64,000 bases of DNA from Algoriphagus faecimaris. Lineage in GTDB: Bacteria > Bacteroidota > Bacteroidia > Cytophagales > Cyclobacteriaceae. The position numbers and the translations under genes were made by a program. This document shows, in pieces, positions 52,996 through 62,730 of this stretch; position 1 is the stretch's first letter; each line of letters opens with the position of its first letter. The notes below the pieces were generated by a model. It searched no databases. It saw only the letters and a list, made by a program, of their open reading frames with translations, and was not told the DNA's origin. Location: positions 1 to 64,000 of the forward strand of contig NZ_FNAC01000022.1 in NCBI RefSeq assembly GCF_900101705.1. Reading direction: 5' to 3'.

Positions 52996-55900
52996 ATGCT
53001 AGATTTTATTGCTAAAGGATTGGCCAAAGTGTTTGGTACCAAATCCGACCGAGATATAAAAGAACTCTTTCCAAAGGTAAAAGAGATCAATGATATTTTT
53101 GAGGGATTTAAATCTCTCACAGATGATGAGTTGAGGGCGCAGACTGAGGAGATCAAATCTGCTATCAATGAGCATTTGAAGAGTTTTGATGATCAAATTG
53201 CCAACTACAGAGTTGAAATTGAAAAACTACCCGCCGAATCGATTCATGAAAAGGATCAGCTTTTTACCCAAATCGAACAAGTAGAAAAGGACCGAGACGA
53301 GGCATTAGAGGTGATTTTGGAAAAAGTCATGCCTAAGGCATTTGCAGTGGTCAAGGAAACTGCACGACGATTCAAAGAAAATGGAAAGCTTACCGTAGCA
53401 GCATCGATCAAAGATAAGGAAATGGCTGCGGTCAAACCTCATGTGGAGATTGATGGTGAAAAGGCAACCTGGCACAACAAATGGCTTGCAGCCGGTACAG
53501 AGGTCATTTGGGACATGGTGCACTATGATGTGCAGCTCATCGGAGGAATGGTCCTTCATAAAGGAAAAATCGCAGAAATGGCAACGGGTGAAGGTAAAAC
53601 CCTCGTGTCTACCCTCCCTGCTTACCTTAATGCATTAGCAGGAAGAGGAGTGCATATTGTGACAGTCAATGATTATCTAGCAAAGCGGGATTCCGAATGG
53701 AATGCACCACTTTTTGAATTTCACGGCTTGACGGTGGACTGTATCGATAAGTATCAGCCTAACTCTGCCGGAAGAAAAAAAGCCTATGGCTGTGATATCG
53801 TCTATGGTACCAATAATGAATTTGGCTTTGATTACCTCCGGGACAACATGGCTCGTGATTCCGGTGATTTAGTACAAGGCAAGCATCATTTTGCCATGGT
53901 GGATGAGGTCGATTCAGTCTTGATCGATGATGCTCGTACTCCATTGATTATTTCCGGACCTGTACCGAGAGGAGATGTACACGAATTTGATCAGATGAAG
54001 CCGCGGGTATCTACTCTAGTGGAGGAGCAGCGTAAACTAATGCAGGGATTTTTGGCTACAGCCAAAAAACAGATTGCAGAAGGGAACGATAAAGAAGGAG
54101 GTTTGGCACTTTTCAGAGCGTACCGAGGGATGCCAAAGTATAAGCCATTGATCAAATATCTTTCTGAACCAGGTATTCGGGTGATTCTTCAGAAGACCGA
54201 AAACTTTTACCTACAAGACAATAAGCGAAATATGCCTGAGGCAGACGAACCGCTTTTGTTTACAATCGATGAAAAGACCAACATCGTGGACCTCACTGAT
54301 AGAGGGATAGAAACGATGACTACCAAAAATGAAGATCCGGATTTCTTTATCATGCCTGATATTGGTGTAGAAATCGCCGAACTGGAGAAAGACGAAAGCC
54401 TAGATGACAAAGAAAAACTGATCAGGAAAGAGGAAGTCATCAAAGACTATGGCATAAAGGCTCAGCGAATTCATACAGTCAATCAGCTATTGAAGGCCTA
54501 TTGTATGTTTGAGCGAGATACGGAATACATCATCGTGGATGGCAAAGTGAAAATTGTCGATGAGCAAACCGGTCGAGTAATGGAAGGAAGACGCTATTCC
54601 GATGGCTTGCATCAGGCTATAGAGGCTAAAGAAAATGTCAAGGTAGAAGATGCGACCCAGACCTATGCAACGATTACCCTCCAAAACTACTTTAGAATGT
54701 ACCATAAGCTGGCCGGTATGACAGGTACAGCAGAGACAGAAGCGGGAGAGTTTTGGGAAATCTACAAGTTGGACGTAGTCGTCATACCGACAAATAGACC
54801 AATTCAGAGAGACGATAGGGAAGATAAAGTCTACAAAACAGTTCGTGAGAAGTTCAACGCAGTAGTGGATGAAATCAACGAATTGGTAGCCAAAGGGAGA
54901 CCGGTACTTGTTGGTACTACATCCGTAGAAATATCCGAGGTGCTCAGTAGAATGTTGACACTGAAGAAAATTCCACATCAAGTATTGAATGCTAAGCAGC
55001 ATGCAAAAGAAGCAGATGTGGTAGCCGAAGCAGGTAAACCAGGTACAGTAACTATCGCCACGAATATGGCAGGTAGAGGTACAGATATCAAATTGACGCC
55101 AGAATCGAAGCAGGCGGGGGGTTTGGCTATCATAGGTACCGAGCGCCACGAGTCTAGACGAGTAGATAGGCAGTTGAGGGGTCGAGCGGGTCGTCAAGGA
55201 GACGTGGGTTCCTCTCAGTTTTTTGTGTCATTGGAGGATAGTTTGATGCGACTTTTTGGTTCGGATCGAATCGCCAAATTGATGGACAGAATGGGGCTGG
55301 AAGAAGGAGAAGTTATCCAGCACTCCATGATTACCAAGTCTATCGAGCGCGCTCAGCGTAAAGTGGAGGAAAACAACTTCGGTACACGAAAGCGACTCCT
55401 CGAATACGATGATGTGATGAACTCCCAGAGAGAGGTAGTTTACAAGCGTAGAAGAAATGCTTTGAAAGGTGAACGCCTGGAATTGGATATACTCAATATC
55501 ATGTATGACGTCTGCGAAAGTGTCATTGACATGGGTAAGTCCACAGAAGATCTGGAAAATCTCCGAATGAATATTTTCACTTCATTGGGAGTAGATTATC
55601 AGATCTCCGAAAATGACTTGAAAACCAAGGACAACCAGCAGCTGACTCAGGAGCTCTATTCCGAAGCGTTCAAGTTTTATAAAGAGAAAAACGAGAAAAT
55701 CACCCAGACTGCCATGCCGATATTGCAGCGGGTACATGCAGAAAGAGGCGCTACCGTAAAGGATATTATGGTGCCGATTTCGGATGGAATCAAGCAAATA
55801 GGTGTCGTGGTGAACCTGGAGAGAATGCTGGAAACAGAAGGGCGCGAACTGATCAGAGCTTTGGAGAAAAGTGTCACGCTCGCGATCATTGATCAAAACT

Positions 55901-56382
55901 GGAAAGAGCACTTGCGAGACATGGATGACCTTAAGCAGTCCGTACAAAATGCAGTTTATGAGCAGAAAGACCCACTTTTGATCTATAAGTTTGAAGCTTT
56001 TGAAATGTTTAAGCGCTTTATAGGCAAGCTCAACGAAGACATGATATCCTTCTTGAGTAGAGCAGACCTGCCTAAGCAAGATCCAAACCAAGTCAGCGCC
56101 GCTCAAGTACCTCCTAGACAGCAGGCAGATCAAAACGTACAAGCTTCTAAAGCTGAAGTAGCTAGCTCTTTGAATCCTGGAGCAGGTCGTGCGGTAGCGG
56201 CTGCAGCCACTGCAGGGAGGACAGCACCTCAGGTAGTCGCACCTAGAAAGTCAGAAAAGACCTATGGTAGAAATGACCGAGTCTCGGTGCAGTACACCAA
56301 CGGGAACGTAAAAAATGACGTAAAATATAAAAGTGTAGAGCAGGACATCCAAGAGGGGAAATGTGTAATTGTAGAAAACTAA
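52996..56382 (+). CDS. secA: Preprotein translocase ATPase SecA
   Basis: The motor that drives preproteins through SecYEG. 1,128 residues, longer than the roughly 900 of E. coli; the extra length lies in insertions within the first half (about residues 65-110 and 320-470), common in Bacteroidota. Walker A is in MATGEGKTLVSTLPAYLNAL near residue 195; VDEVDSVLIDDARTPLIISG is the DEAD-type box; TNMAGRGTDIKLTP and RQLRGRAGRQGDVGSSQFF are motifs V and VI. The C-terminus is Ala/Pro/Gln-rich and ends EGKCVIVEN, without the CxC zinc motif of the proteobacterial form. Confidence 0.98.
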   Translation: MLDFIAKGLAKVFGTKSDRDIKELFPKVKEINDIFEGFKSLTDDELRAQTEEIKSAINEHLKSFDDQIANYRVEIEKLPAESIHEKDQLFTQIEQVEKDRDEALEVILEKVMPKAFAVVKETARRFKENGKLTVAASIKDKEMAAVKPHVEIDGEKATWHNKWLAAGTEVIWDMVHYDVQLIGGMVLHKGKIAEMATGEGKTLVSTLPAYLNALAGRGVHIVTVNDYLAKRDSEWNAPLFEFHGLTVDCIDKYQPNSAGRKKAYGCDIVYGTNNEFGFDYLRDNMARDSGDLVQGKHHFAMVDEVDSVLIDDARTPLIISGPVPRGDVHEFDQMKPRVSTLVEEQRKLMQGFLATAKKQIAEGNDKEGGLALFRAYRGMPKYKPLIKYLSEPGIRVILQKTENFYLQDNKRNMPEADEPLLFTIDEKTNIVDLTDRGIETMTTKNEDPDFFIMPDIGVEIAELEKDESLDDKEKLIRKEEVIKDYGIKAQRIHTVNQLLKAYCMFERDTEYIIVDGKVKIVDEQTGRVMEGRRYSDGLHQAIEAKENVKVEDATQTYATITLQNYFRMYHKLAGMTGTAETEAGEFWEIYKLDVVVIPTNRPIQRDDREDKVYKTVREKFNAVVDEINELVAKGRPVLVGTTSVEISEVLSRMLTLKKIPHQVLNAKQHAKEADVVAEAGKPGTVTIATNMAGRGTDIKLTPESKQAGGLAIIGTERHESRRVDRQLRGRAGRQGDVGSSQFFVSLEDSLMRLFGSDRIAKLMDRMGLEEGEVIQHSMITKSIERAQRKVEENNFGTRKRLLEYDDVMNSQREVVYKRRRNALKGERLELDILNIMYDVCESVIDMGKSTEDLENLRMNIFTSLGVDYQISENDLKTKDNQQLTQELYSEAFKFYKEKNEKITQTAMPILQRVHAERGATVKDIMVPISDGIKQIGVVVNLERMLETEGRELIRALEKSVTLAIIDQNWKEHLRDMDDLKQSVQNAVYEQKDPLLIYKFEAFEMFKRFIGKLNEDMISFLSRADLPKQDPNQVSAAQVPPRQQADQNVQASKAEVASSLNPGAGRAVAAAATAGRTAPQVVAPRKSEKTYGRNDRVSVQYTNGNVKNDVKYKSVEQDIQEGKCVIVEN

Positions 56383-56386
56383 TCTC

Positions 56387-56926
56387 ATGAAGTACATCGG
56401 GGTATTGGCTTTAGTCGTTTTTCTTGGTGCTTGCAAAAGTTCCAGTCCGACAGTGGACAAAGCGGCCTCTTTTGAAAATTATCAGGAAGACCTCAGTAGT
56501 TATCTGCCTAACTATCCTGATTATCAGCAGAAAGTGAAGGAAACGGATCAAGTAGATTCGGAAATATCTGCTGAGGCCATCGATGAGGATCTTGCAGCAC
56601 TTGCCAAGGAGGAATACGACAAGAAAAAATCTGACCCTTACTTCAATGGTTACAAAGTTCTCATTTTCTCAGGACTTGACAGAGAGCAGGCCTTTAAAAC
56701 TGTAGAGGATATGGAAGAGCTTTTCCCCGATATCCAAGCAGATATGCAGTATCAACAACCTCGATATATGGTCAAGGTCGGTCGGTTTGCTTACAAAGTG
56801 GAGGCCTTGAAATATTACAATCAATTAAAAAAAGAATTTCCTACGGCACGGATTATTCAAGACAGAATTCTTCGTCAAGAATTTACCGTACCAAGCCAAG
56901 AAATAGATGCTGAAAGACAAAATTAA
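56387..56926 (+). CDS. SPOR-domain lipoprotein
   Basis: A 179-residue lipoprotein (signal VLALVVFLGAC, lipidated C16) with a spacer and a C-terminal SPOR-like domain: GYKVLIFSGLDREQAFKTVE, then YMVKVGRFAYKVEALKYYNQ and LKKEFPTARII. SPOR domains bind denuded glycan strands of septal peptidoglycan. It starts four bases after the secA stop and its 3' end overlaps the next gene by 20 bases, so it is co-expressed with both. A cell-division or envelope role is likely by domain. Confidence 0.85.
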   Translation: MKYIGVLALVVFLGACKSSSPTVDKAASFENYQEDLSSYLPNYPDYQQKVKETDQVDSEISAEAIDEDLAALAKEEYDKKKSDPYFNGYKVLIFSGLDREQAFKTVEDMEELFPDIQADMQYQQPRYMVKVGRFAYKVEALKYYNQLKKEFPTARIIQDRILRQEFTVPSQEIDAERQN

Positions 56927-58097
56927 ATCCCTTGCCCAAAATCTTAAAGAGGAAGTAATCGCCAACAGAAGGCATCTTCATGCCAATCCGGAGCTTTCTT
57001 ACAAAGAATATGAGACGGCTCAATTTGTCAAGCAAAAACTAGAGGAGATAGGCGTCAATCGTATAGAACAAAAAGCTAGCACAGGATGGACCGCTTTGAT
57101 TGAGGGAAAAAACCCCACAAAAAAAATTGTTGCGCTTCGAGCAGATATGGACGCGTTACCAATTATTGAGGCTAACGATGTACCCTATAAATCAAAAAAA
57201 GAAGGTGTAATGCATGCTTGCGGACATGATGCCCATACTGCTTCCCTTCTTGGTGCTGCAAAAATTTTATATGGGGTCAAAGACCAATTTGAGGGGACAA
57301 TCAAATTAATTTTTCAACCTGGAGAAGAAGTAGCACCTGGTGGAGCTTCCTTTATGATCAAAGACGGAGCATTGGAAAACCCCAGACCTAATGGAATTAT
57401 AGGACAGCATGTGATGCCATTTATTCCTTCGGGTAAAGTCGGTTTCAGACAGGGAATTTACATGGCGAGCGCAGATGAGTTGTACGTCACAGTGAAAGGG
57501 AAAGGTGGTCATGGTGCCATGCCTGAGACACTGATTGATCCTGTTTTAATCGCTTCTCACCTTATTGTTGCGCTGCAGCAAGTAGTCAGCCGAGCAGCCA
57601 ATCCAAAAGTACCTTCGGTTTTGTCCTTTGGACGGGTAGAGGCCTTGGGTGCTACCAATGTGATTCCAAATGAAGTCAAAATTCAGGGTACTTTCAGAAC
57701 CTTAAATGAAGACTGGAGAGCTCAGGCACATCAAAAGATGCTTCAGATAGCAAAAGGACTGGTAGAAGGAATGGGAGGAGAAGTGGATTTTGAAATTCGA
57801 AAAGGCTATCCTTTCCTTCAGAATGATCCCGAGCTAACTGAGCGTGCCACACTGGCTGCAAAAGAATACCTAGGTGAAGAAAATGTCCTTGACTTGGATA
57901 TCTGGATGGCAGCGGAGGATTTTGCCTATTATTCGCAGGAAATCGACGGTTGTTTTTATCGTTTGGGTACTCGAAATGAAGAAAAAGGAATAATTTCTAG
58001 TGTACACACTCCCACTTTTGACATTGATGAGGATGCCTTGGAAATCGGGGCAGGATTGATGGCCTGGTTGGCAGTTTCCGAACTCGAAAAAGCGTAA
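56907..58097 (+). CDS. M20-family metallopeptidase/amidohydrolase
   Basis: A 396-residue zinc enzyme of the M20D subfamily (hippurate hydrolase/IAA-amino-acid hydrolase-like). Metal-site segments: MHACGHDAHTASLLGAAKIL (Cys/His), IFQPGEEVAPGGASF, IIGQHVMPFIPSGK, and the dimerisation domain with GKGGHGAMPETLIDPVLIA. It hydrolyses N-acyl amino acids or similar amides. No signal peptide is present. Its ATG lies inside the end of the SPOR gene (20-base overlap). Confidence 0.93.
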   Translation: MLKDKIKSLAQNLKEEVIANRRHLHANPELSYKEYETAQFVKQKLEEIGVNRIEQKASTGWTALIEGKNPTKKIVALRADMDALPIIEANDVPYKSKKEGVMHACGHDAHTASLLGAAKILYGVKDQFEGTIKLIFQPGEEVAPGGASFMIKDGALENPRPNGIIGQHVMPFIPSGKVGFRQGIYMASADELYVTVKGKGGHGAMPETLIDPVLIASHLIVALQQVVSRAANPKVPSVLSFGRVEALGATNVIPNEVKIQGTFRTLNEDWRAQAHQKMLQIAKGLVEGMGGEVDFEIRKGYPFLQNDPELTERATLAAKEYLGEENVLDLDIWMAAEDFAYYSQEIDGCFYRLGTRNEEKGIISSVHTPTFDIDEDALEIGAGLMAWLAVSELEKA

Positions 58098-58153
58098 TAA
58101 TTTCCTAATCTTTCTTTAAGAATTCCCCTGTATTTTCGCATCAAAATTAGCTT

Positions 58154-58927
58154 ATGAAAAAATTTAAGTTTCTTGCTTCTGCCTTCTTATTTACCATGAT
58201 CGTTACCCAATCATTTGCTTGGGGTCAATTGGGGCATTACCTCATCGGTCTGATGGCAGAGCGGCAAATGAAAAAATCCACGCTGAAAAAAGTGGAAAAA
58301 GTAATTCAGCCCATGTCGCTGGCAAGAAGTGGTACCTGGATGGACGAAATCCGTTCTGACCGTGCCTATGATTACGCCACCACTTGGCATTACCTGACTA
58401 GTAAAGAGGGAGAATATGACCCTGCTCATCAGGAAGAGACCGGAGATGCCTATGAAGCTATTATTCGTATCAAAAATGAATTGAAGGCCGGTGGACTTTC
58501 TGCTGTAGAAGAAGCAGAAAAGCTAAAAATGCTCATTCACATGGTGGAGGATATCCATCAGCCCCTCCATGTAGGTACTGGTGAAGATCGCGGAGGAAAT
58601 GATGTGAAAATCGAGTTTTTCGGAAACCCGACCAACCTTCATGCGCTCTGGGATAGCGGGATGATTGAGCGTCAAGGCATGAGCTATTCGGAAATTGCTG
58701 ATGAGCTTTATCGGAGGATAACCCCCGAGCTCCAAGCAGGATATAGAAATGCTTCTATGCAAGATTGGTTAAAGGAAGCAGTAAGCCTCAGAGCAGTCGT
58801 CTATGATCTTCCAGAAAATAAGCGAATCAGCTATCAGTACATCTATAATAATTACAAGGTAGCTGAAGAAAGAATGATTGCAGCTAGCGTAAGACTAGCT
58901 CAAATTTTAGAAGAAATCTACGGATAA
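58154..58927 (+). CDS. S1/P1-type nuclease
   Basis: A 257-residue secreted zinc nuclease. The signal peptide ends at SFA, so the mature protein starts W23-G, and the N-terminal Trp together with GQLGHYLIG (His) supplies zinc ligands, as in S1/P1 nucleases. Further ligands are in HYLTSKEGEYDP, IHMVEDIHQPLHVGTGEDRG and NLHALWDSGMI. It degrades single-stranded nucleic acids outside the cytoplasm, likely for phosphate or nucleotide scavenging. Monocistronic with a hairpin terminator. Confidence 0.93.
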   Translation: MKKFKFLASAFLFTMIVTQSFAWGQLGHYLIGLMAERQMKKSTLKKVEKVIQPMSLARSGTWMDEIRSDRAYDYATTWHYLTSKEGEYDPAHQEETGDAYEAIIRIKNELKAGGLSAVEEAEKLKMLIHMVEDIHQPLHVGTGEDRGGNDVKIEFFGNPTNLHALWDSGMIERQGMSYSEIADELYRRITPELQAGYRNASMQDWLKEAVSLRAVVYDLPENKRISYQYIYNNYKVAEERMIAASVRLAQILEEIYG

Positions 58928-58951
58928 TTCTCCGTATAAAATTTTGAAAAC

Positions 58952-58990
58952 AAAGCTCTTGACTACATGATCAAGGGCTTTTTCTTTTTT
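58952..58990 (+). terminator. Terminator after the S1/P1 nuclease gene
   Basis: AAAGCTCTTGA / TCAAGGGCTTT (one G-U pair) around an 8-base loop, followed by TTTCTTTTTT. Ends the nuclease transcript. Confidence 0.88.
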
Positions 58991-59100
58991 AAGCATTTTT
59001 TGAGGAAGAAAAGAGGAGGTTTTTGACATAAGTCTAGGGGTTCTAAATTTTGGTTTGAAAGAATTTTATATTTTTAAGAATGATTTGATATTTAGTCGGT

Positions 59101-60963
59101 ATGAAACGCTGCTTCTCTTCAGTTATTTTTATTCTTGTTTTGAGTACACAAGCCTTTTGTCAAGATCTCATTCAAGAATTGGGTAGGATGTATTCCAATT
59201 TGGATTCAGGTGAATTTTATTTGAAGGAAGCTAGAAAAAAATTGAAGACTGCCAGTGATACAGGGGTTTATCTTTATTATGTGGCAGAATACCAAAATCT
59301 ACTTAGCAATACTCAAGAGTCCAGACGCTTGTTTTTAGAAGCTCTCCCCAAGTACACTGAAGAAAATGCCTCCCTTCGATCTATAACCTATATCCGATTG
59401 ACTCGAATGGATCAATCAAGTGGACTTTTTGATCAAGCGCTGGACTTTGCTCAGCAAGGGTTAGATTATGCACAGACGATTGCAGATACGGGTAGAATGG
59501 CTTACCACTTGGCGGATATTTCGGTGATTCATCATGACATGGAGAACTATGAACTGGGGGTAGAATATGGAAAGCGTGCTTTGGGAATATTGAAAGCCAG
59601 CCAAGATCCTGACCCTTATTATCAATCCATAGTCTTAAATGCAATAGGAATTAATTTCGATGATTGGAGTAAGCCCGATAGCGCTTTGAGCTATCATTTT
59701 CAAGTTTTGGACCTGATGGACGATTTGGATAGTGCTCGTGTGTTTTTTGTTTGGAATAATATCGGAAACACACTCCTCAAGCAAGAAAAGTATCAAGAGG
59801 CCGAAAAATGGCTACAAATAGCCAAAAGAATCAATCAAAAAGATCGGCAAAATTCCTACGGGTTGGCGACAAATTATACTAATCTAGCTACCATTGCTTA
59901 TAATCAGGATCAATGGGGAAGGGCACGAACCCTGCTGGATAGTGCTCAGTATTTTGTAGAGAAAAGTGAATCCACGGAAAAAAAGCGTGATTACCTCTAT
60001 GAGGAATACCGCTTTCGTAAAGCCAAAGGAGACTTATCCTCAGCCATGGATTACCTGGAGCAATATGCAGCCTTGAAGGATACCATCTTCAAAGAGGAGC
60101 GAATCAAAACCATGGGAGAATTGGAAGCGATCTATGAAGTGGAACAGAAAGAACGTCAATTGGCAGAGTCTAGGGCTCGGTTGGCCGAGAATGAGTTGGT
60201 CGTCGAGAGTCGAAATAATCAACTCTTATTGTTGCTGCTTTTCCTTTTGATTTCTTTGGGGCTTGGGTTTTTCATTTATTACCGGCAAAAAAACAAAACC
60301 CGGCACCTGGAACAGGAAGCCAAACTTCAAGCTATTTTTGCGGAGCAACAGACCCAGAGGAAGCTTCAAGAACAGCGTAGTAGAATCTCCTCTGATCTCC
60401 ATGACAATATTGGAGCGCAACTGACTTTTATTGTTTCTACATTAAAAAATCTCAAATACACAGACCTTTCTAAAGAGAGAATTGCGGAGAAACTGGATCA
60501 AATTTCGGACTTTACTGTTGAAACAGTAAATGAGCTAAGAGATACGATCTGGGCGATGAACAAGGAGACAATCAATTTAGAGGATTTGCAGACGAGGATT
60601 TATGGATTGATCGAAAAAGCAAATACTGCATGCCCGGGTACTAAATTTGAGCTCGAAGTGGATCCTAAGGTGGAGCTGGAAGGCTTGTCTCTGAATTCCA
60701 TGGAAGGAATTAATTACTTTAGGATCATTCAGGAGGCAGTAAATAATGCCATCAAGCATGCTTCAGCCGAAGAAATCAAAATTCTGATCACTTGCGAGGC
60801 ACAAAAACTAGTGGTCAAAATCAAAGACAATGGAAAGGGGATTTCACAAGAAAATAGCTTGGGAAATGGCCTCGGAAATATGAAAGTAAGAGCAGAGCGA
60901 ATCGGTAGAAAATTGCAAGTTTTGAGTTTCCCCGATCGAGGAACTGAAATCAGTATCATTTAA
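59101..60963 (+). CDS. Sensor histidine kinase with periplasmic TPR repeats
   Basis: 620 residues. Signal peptide (VIFILVLSTQAFCQ), then a periplasmic array of tetratricopeptide-like repeats to about residue 350, one membrane segment (LLLLLLFLLISLGLGFFIYY), a short coiled coil, and a HisKA_3 domain with phospho-acceptor H434 (SRISSDLHDNIGAQLTFIV). The ATPase part has NYFRIIQEAVNNAIKHASAE, KIKDNGKGIS and GNGLGNMKVRAERIG. The NarX/DegS-type kinase is paired with the LuxR-type response regulator 11 bases downstream. The TPR sensor suggests a protein or peptide signal; the ligand is unknown. Confidence 0.93.
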   Translation: MKRCFSSVIFILVLSTQAFCQDLIQELGRMYSNLDSGEFYLKEARKKLKTASDTGVYLYYVAEYQNLLSNTQESRRLFLEALPKYTEENASLRSITYIRLTRMDQSSGLFDQALDFAQQGLDYAQTIADTGRMAYHLADISVIHHDMENYELGVEYGKRALGILKASQDPDPYYQSIVLNAIGINFDDWSKPDSALSYHFQVLDLMDDLDSARVFFVWNNIGNTLLKQEKYQEAEKWLQIAKRINQKDRQNSYGLATNYTNLATIAYNQDQWGRARTLLDSAQYFVEKSESTEKKRDYLYEEYRFRKAKGDLSSAMDYLEQYAALKDTIFKEERIKTMGELEAIYEVEQKERQLAESRARLAENELVVESRNNQLLLLLLFLLISLGLGFFIYYRQKNKTRHLEQEAKLQAIFAEQQTQRKLQEQRSRISSDLHDNIGAQLTFIVSTLKNLKYTDLSKERIAEKLDQISDFTVETVNELRDTIWAMNKETINLEDLQTRIYGLIEKANTACPGTKFELEVDPKVELEGLSLNSMEGINYFRIIQEAVNNAIKHASAEEIKILITCEAQKLVVKIKDNGKGISQENSLGNGLGNMKVRAERIGRKLQVLSFPDRGTEISII

Positions 60964-60974
60964 ATCAAAAAAGC

Positions 60975-61625
60975 ATGTCTATTAAAATCGCAATAGCTGA
61001 GGATAATTCATTTTTGTTGAAAGCGATTTTGGATAAGCTTGCTATTTATCCAGATTTAGAGGTGAAATTTCACGGGTCAAATGGGCTGGAATTTTTGGAA
61101 AAACTTCATGTAGATCCCAATATCCATTTGATCTTGATGGATATAGAAATGCCTAAAATGAATGGGATAGAAACCGTCGCCGAAGTCACAAAAAAATATC
61201 CTCACATCAAGACCATTATGCTTACGGTCTTTGATAATGACGAACATATTTTTAGAGCTATTCAGGCCGGGGCCAATGGGTATTTTCTCAAGGAAGTAAG
61301 CCCTCCTGACCTCTATCAAGGCATCTTGGACACACTAGCTGGTGGAGCAGCGATGACGCCGTCGATTGCACTAAAAACATTGAAATTACTTCGGAATCCT
61401 CCTCAATTCGAAGAACCCAAAGAGGAAATAAAACTGACCAAAAGAGAGGTAGAGATTTTGGAACAAACCTCAAAAGGACTCACCTACCAGCAAATCTCCG
61501 AAAACCTTTTTATCTCTCCCAAAACTGTAAGAAAGCACACCGAAAATATTTACCAGAAACTCCAGGTCCACAACAAACTCGAAGCAGTGCAGAAAGCCGT
61601 CAAAAACCGGATTATTGAAGGGTGA
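60975..61625 (+). CDS. Response regulator, NarL/LuxR type
   Basis: 216 residues. The receiver domain has the acidic pair near IAIAEDN, phospho-acceptor D56 in LILMDIEMPKMNG, and the conserved Lys in NGYFLKEVSPP. The LuxR output reads IKLTKREVEILEQTSKGLTY followed by QQISENLFISPKTVRKHTEN. Partner of the TPR sensor kinase immediately upstream; probably activates transcription when phosphorylated. Targets cannot be inferred. Confidence 0.95.
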   Translation: MSIKIAIAEDNSFLLKAILDKLAIYPDLEVKFHGSNGLEFLEKLHVDPNIHLILMDIEMPKMNGIETVAEVTKKYPHIKTIMLTVFDNDEHIFRAIQAGANGYFLKEVSPPDLYQGILDTLAGGAAMTPSIALKTLKLLRNPPQFEEPKEEIKLTKREVEILEQTSKGLTYQQISENLFISPKTVRKHTENIYQKLQVHNKLEAVQKAVKNRIIEG

Positions 61626-61708
61626 GTTTTAGGAGAATGATTAAAAAATTTCCAAAAACGAGTCATTTTTAGAAAAATGTCGTATATTAAAAGACAAATG
61701 TCCTAGAA

Positions 61709-62209
61709 ATGAGCGATTCATATCATCAAAAAATAGAAATAGTAGCGGAAGAGATGGCTACTTATGTGACTGGGATTCCTGGGTATTCCAGATTTCCTTC
61801 CTTGAGAGGGGTTCCATTAAGTAGTTTTTTTTCTGATCGCATGATGGTAGTCGATGTAATCCGTCAAGGGATTCCCACTTCGCTTTTTATGTCTTTCAAG
61901 GATTTGGCTCCCTTTTCAGATCAAGAATGGTCTGATTTTTTAGACATATCCCTGAAGTCTCTTCAGCGCTACAAAAAGGAATCGGATTATGTTTTTCGCT
62001 CGATTCATTCCGAAAAGATCATCGAGCTAATGGAGGTGACCTTGGTGGGTTTGGAGGTGTTTGACTCAGTTGAGGATTTCGCTGTATGGCTCAATACAAA
62101 ATCCTATGCGCTTGGTGATCGTCGTCCTATTGACTTGCTTCGGGATTCCTATGGCAAAGAGCTCGTGCTTAATGAGCTTCATCGTATAGATCAGGGAATA
62201 TTTGCCTGA
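61709..62209 (+). CDS. Xre/MbcA/ParS-type antitoxin
   Basis: A 166-residue protein with an N-terminal Xre-like helical part (SFFSDRMMVVDVIRQGIPTS, LFMSFKDLAPFSDQEWSDFL) and a C-terminal toxin-binding region: LEVFDSVEDFAVWLNTKSYA, LGDRRPIDLLRDSYGKELVL. This is the DUF2384-type antitoxin of RES/Xre modules. The ending overlaps the toxin ATG by one base (TGATG). Likely represses the pair's own promoter. Confidence 0.9.
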   Translation: MSDSYHQKIEIVAEEMATYVTGIPGYSRFPSLRGVPLSSFFSDRMMVVDVIRQGIPTSLFMSFKDLAPFSDQEWSDFLDISLKSLQRYKKESDYVFRSIHSEKIIELMEVTLVGLEVFDSVEDFAVWLNTKSYALGDRRPIDLLRDSYGKELVLNELHRIDQGIFA

Positions 62210-62670
62210 TGCGGGTTTTTCGATTGATGCGGAAAAAGTACGGGATTGCTTTATCCGGAAAGGGCGCTGCGCTCTCCGGTAACAGGTGGAATTCCAAAGG
62301 AACCGAAATAATCTACTCTGCGGATAGTCGAGCTTTGGCCATGGCCGAGGTGGCGGTTCATCTTTCCCTTTCCATTTTGCCTAAGGACTATGTGATGGTT
62401 GAGATTGATATTCCGGATTCTATTTCTGTAGCCTCACTTTCTGTTGAAAAATTACCCGAGAACTGGAATGGTTTTCCTCATCTTTTGGATACACAATTGG
62501 TGGGCGATGATTTTGTATCGGAGCAAAAAAGCTGTGTTTTGAAGGTTCCTTCGGCAGTGGTTCCGGGGGATTTTAATTTCCTCATTAATCCTTTTCACCC
62601 TGAGTTTTCTCAAATTCAAATTGTAGATCAAGAAGATTTTCCTTTCGATCGGAGACTATTTAGGTCCTAG
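62209..62670 (+). CDS. RES-domain toxin (NAD+-degrading)
   Basis: A 153-residue RES-family toxin. RES toxins such as MbcT and Res of Photorhabdus deplete NAD+ by phosphorolysis or hydrolysis and stall growth. Features: MRVFRLMRKKYGIALSGKGA, GNRWNSKGTEIIYSADSRAL (the conserved R.NSKG.....Y segment) and FNFLINPFHPEFSQIQIVDQ. It follows its antitoxin by a one-base overlap. The kynurenine-NAD genes of the same window are far away, and any link to this toxin's NAD target is speculative. Confidence 0.92.
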   Translation: MRVFRLMRKKYGIALSGKGAALSGNRWNSKGTEIIYSADSRALAMAEVAVHLSLSILPKDYVMVEIDIPDSISVASLSVEKLPENWNGFPHLLDTQLVGDDFVSEQKSCVLKVPSAVVPGDFNFLINPFHPEFSQIQIVDQEDFPFDRRLFRS

Positions 62671-62730
62671 TTTACCACTTGGTTTGTTCCTTCACTAACA
62701 TTGGTAAATTGCTCAATCCAGAAAAACAGC

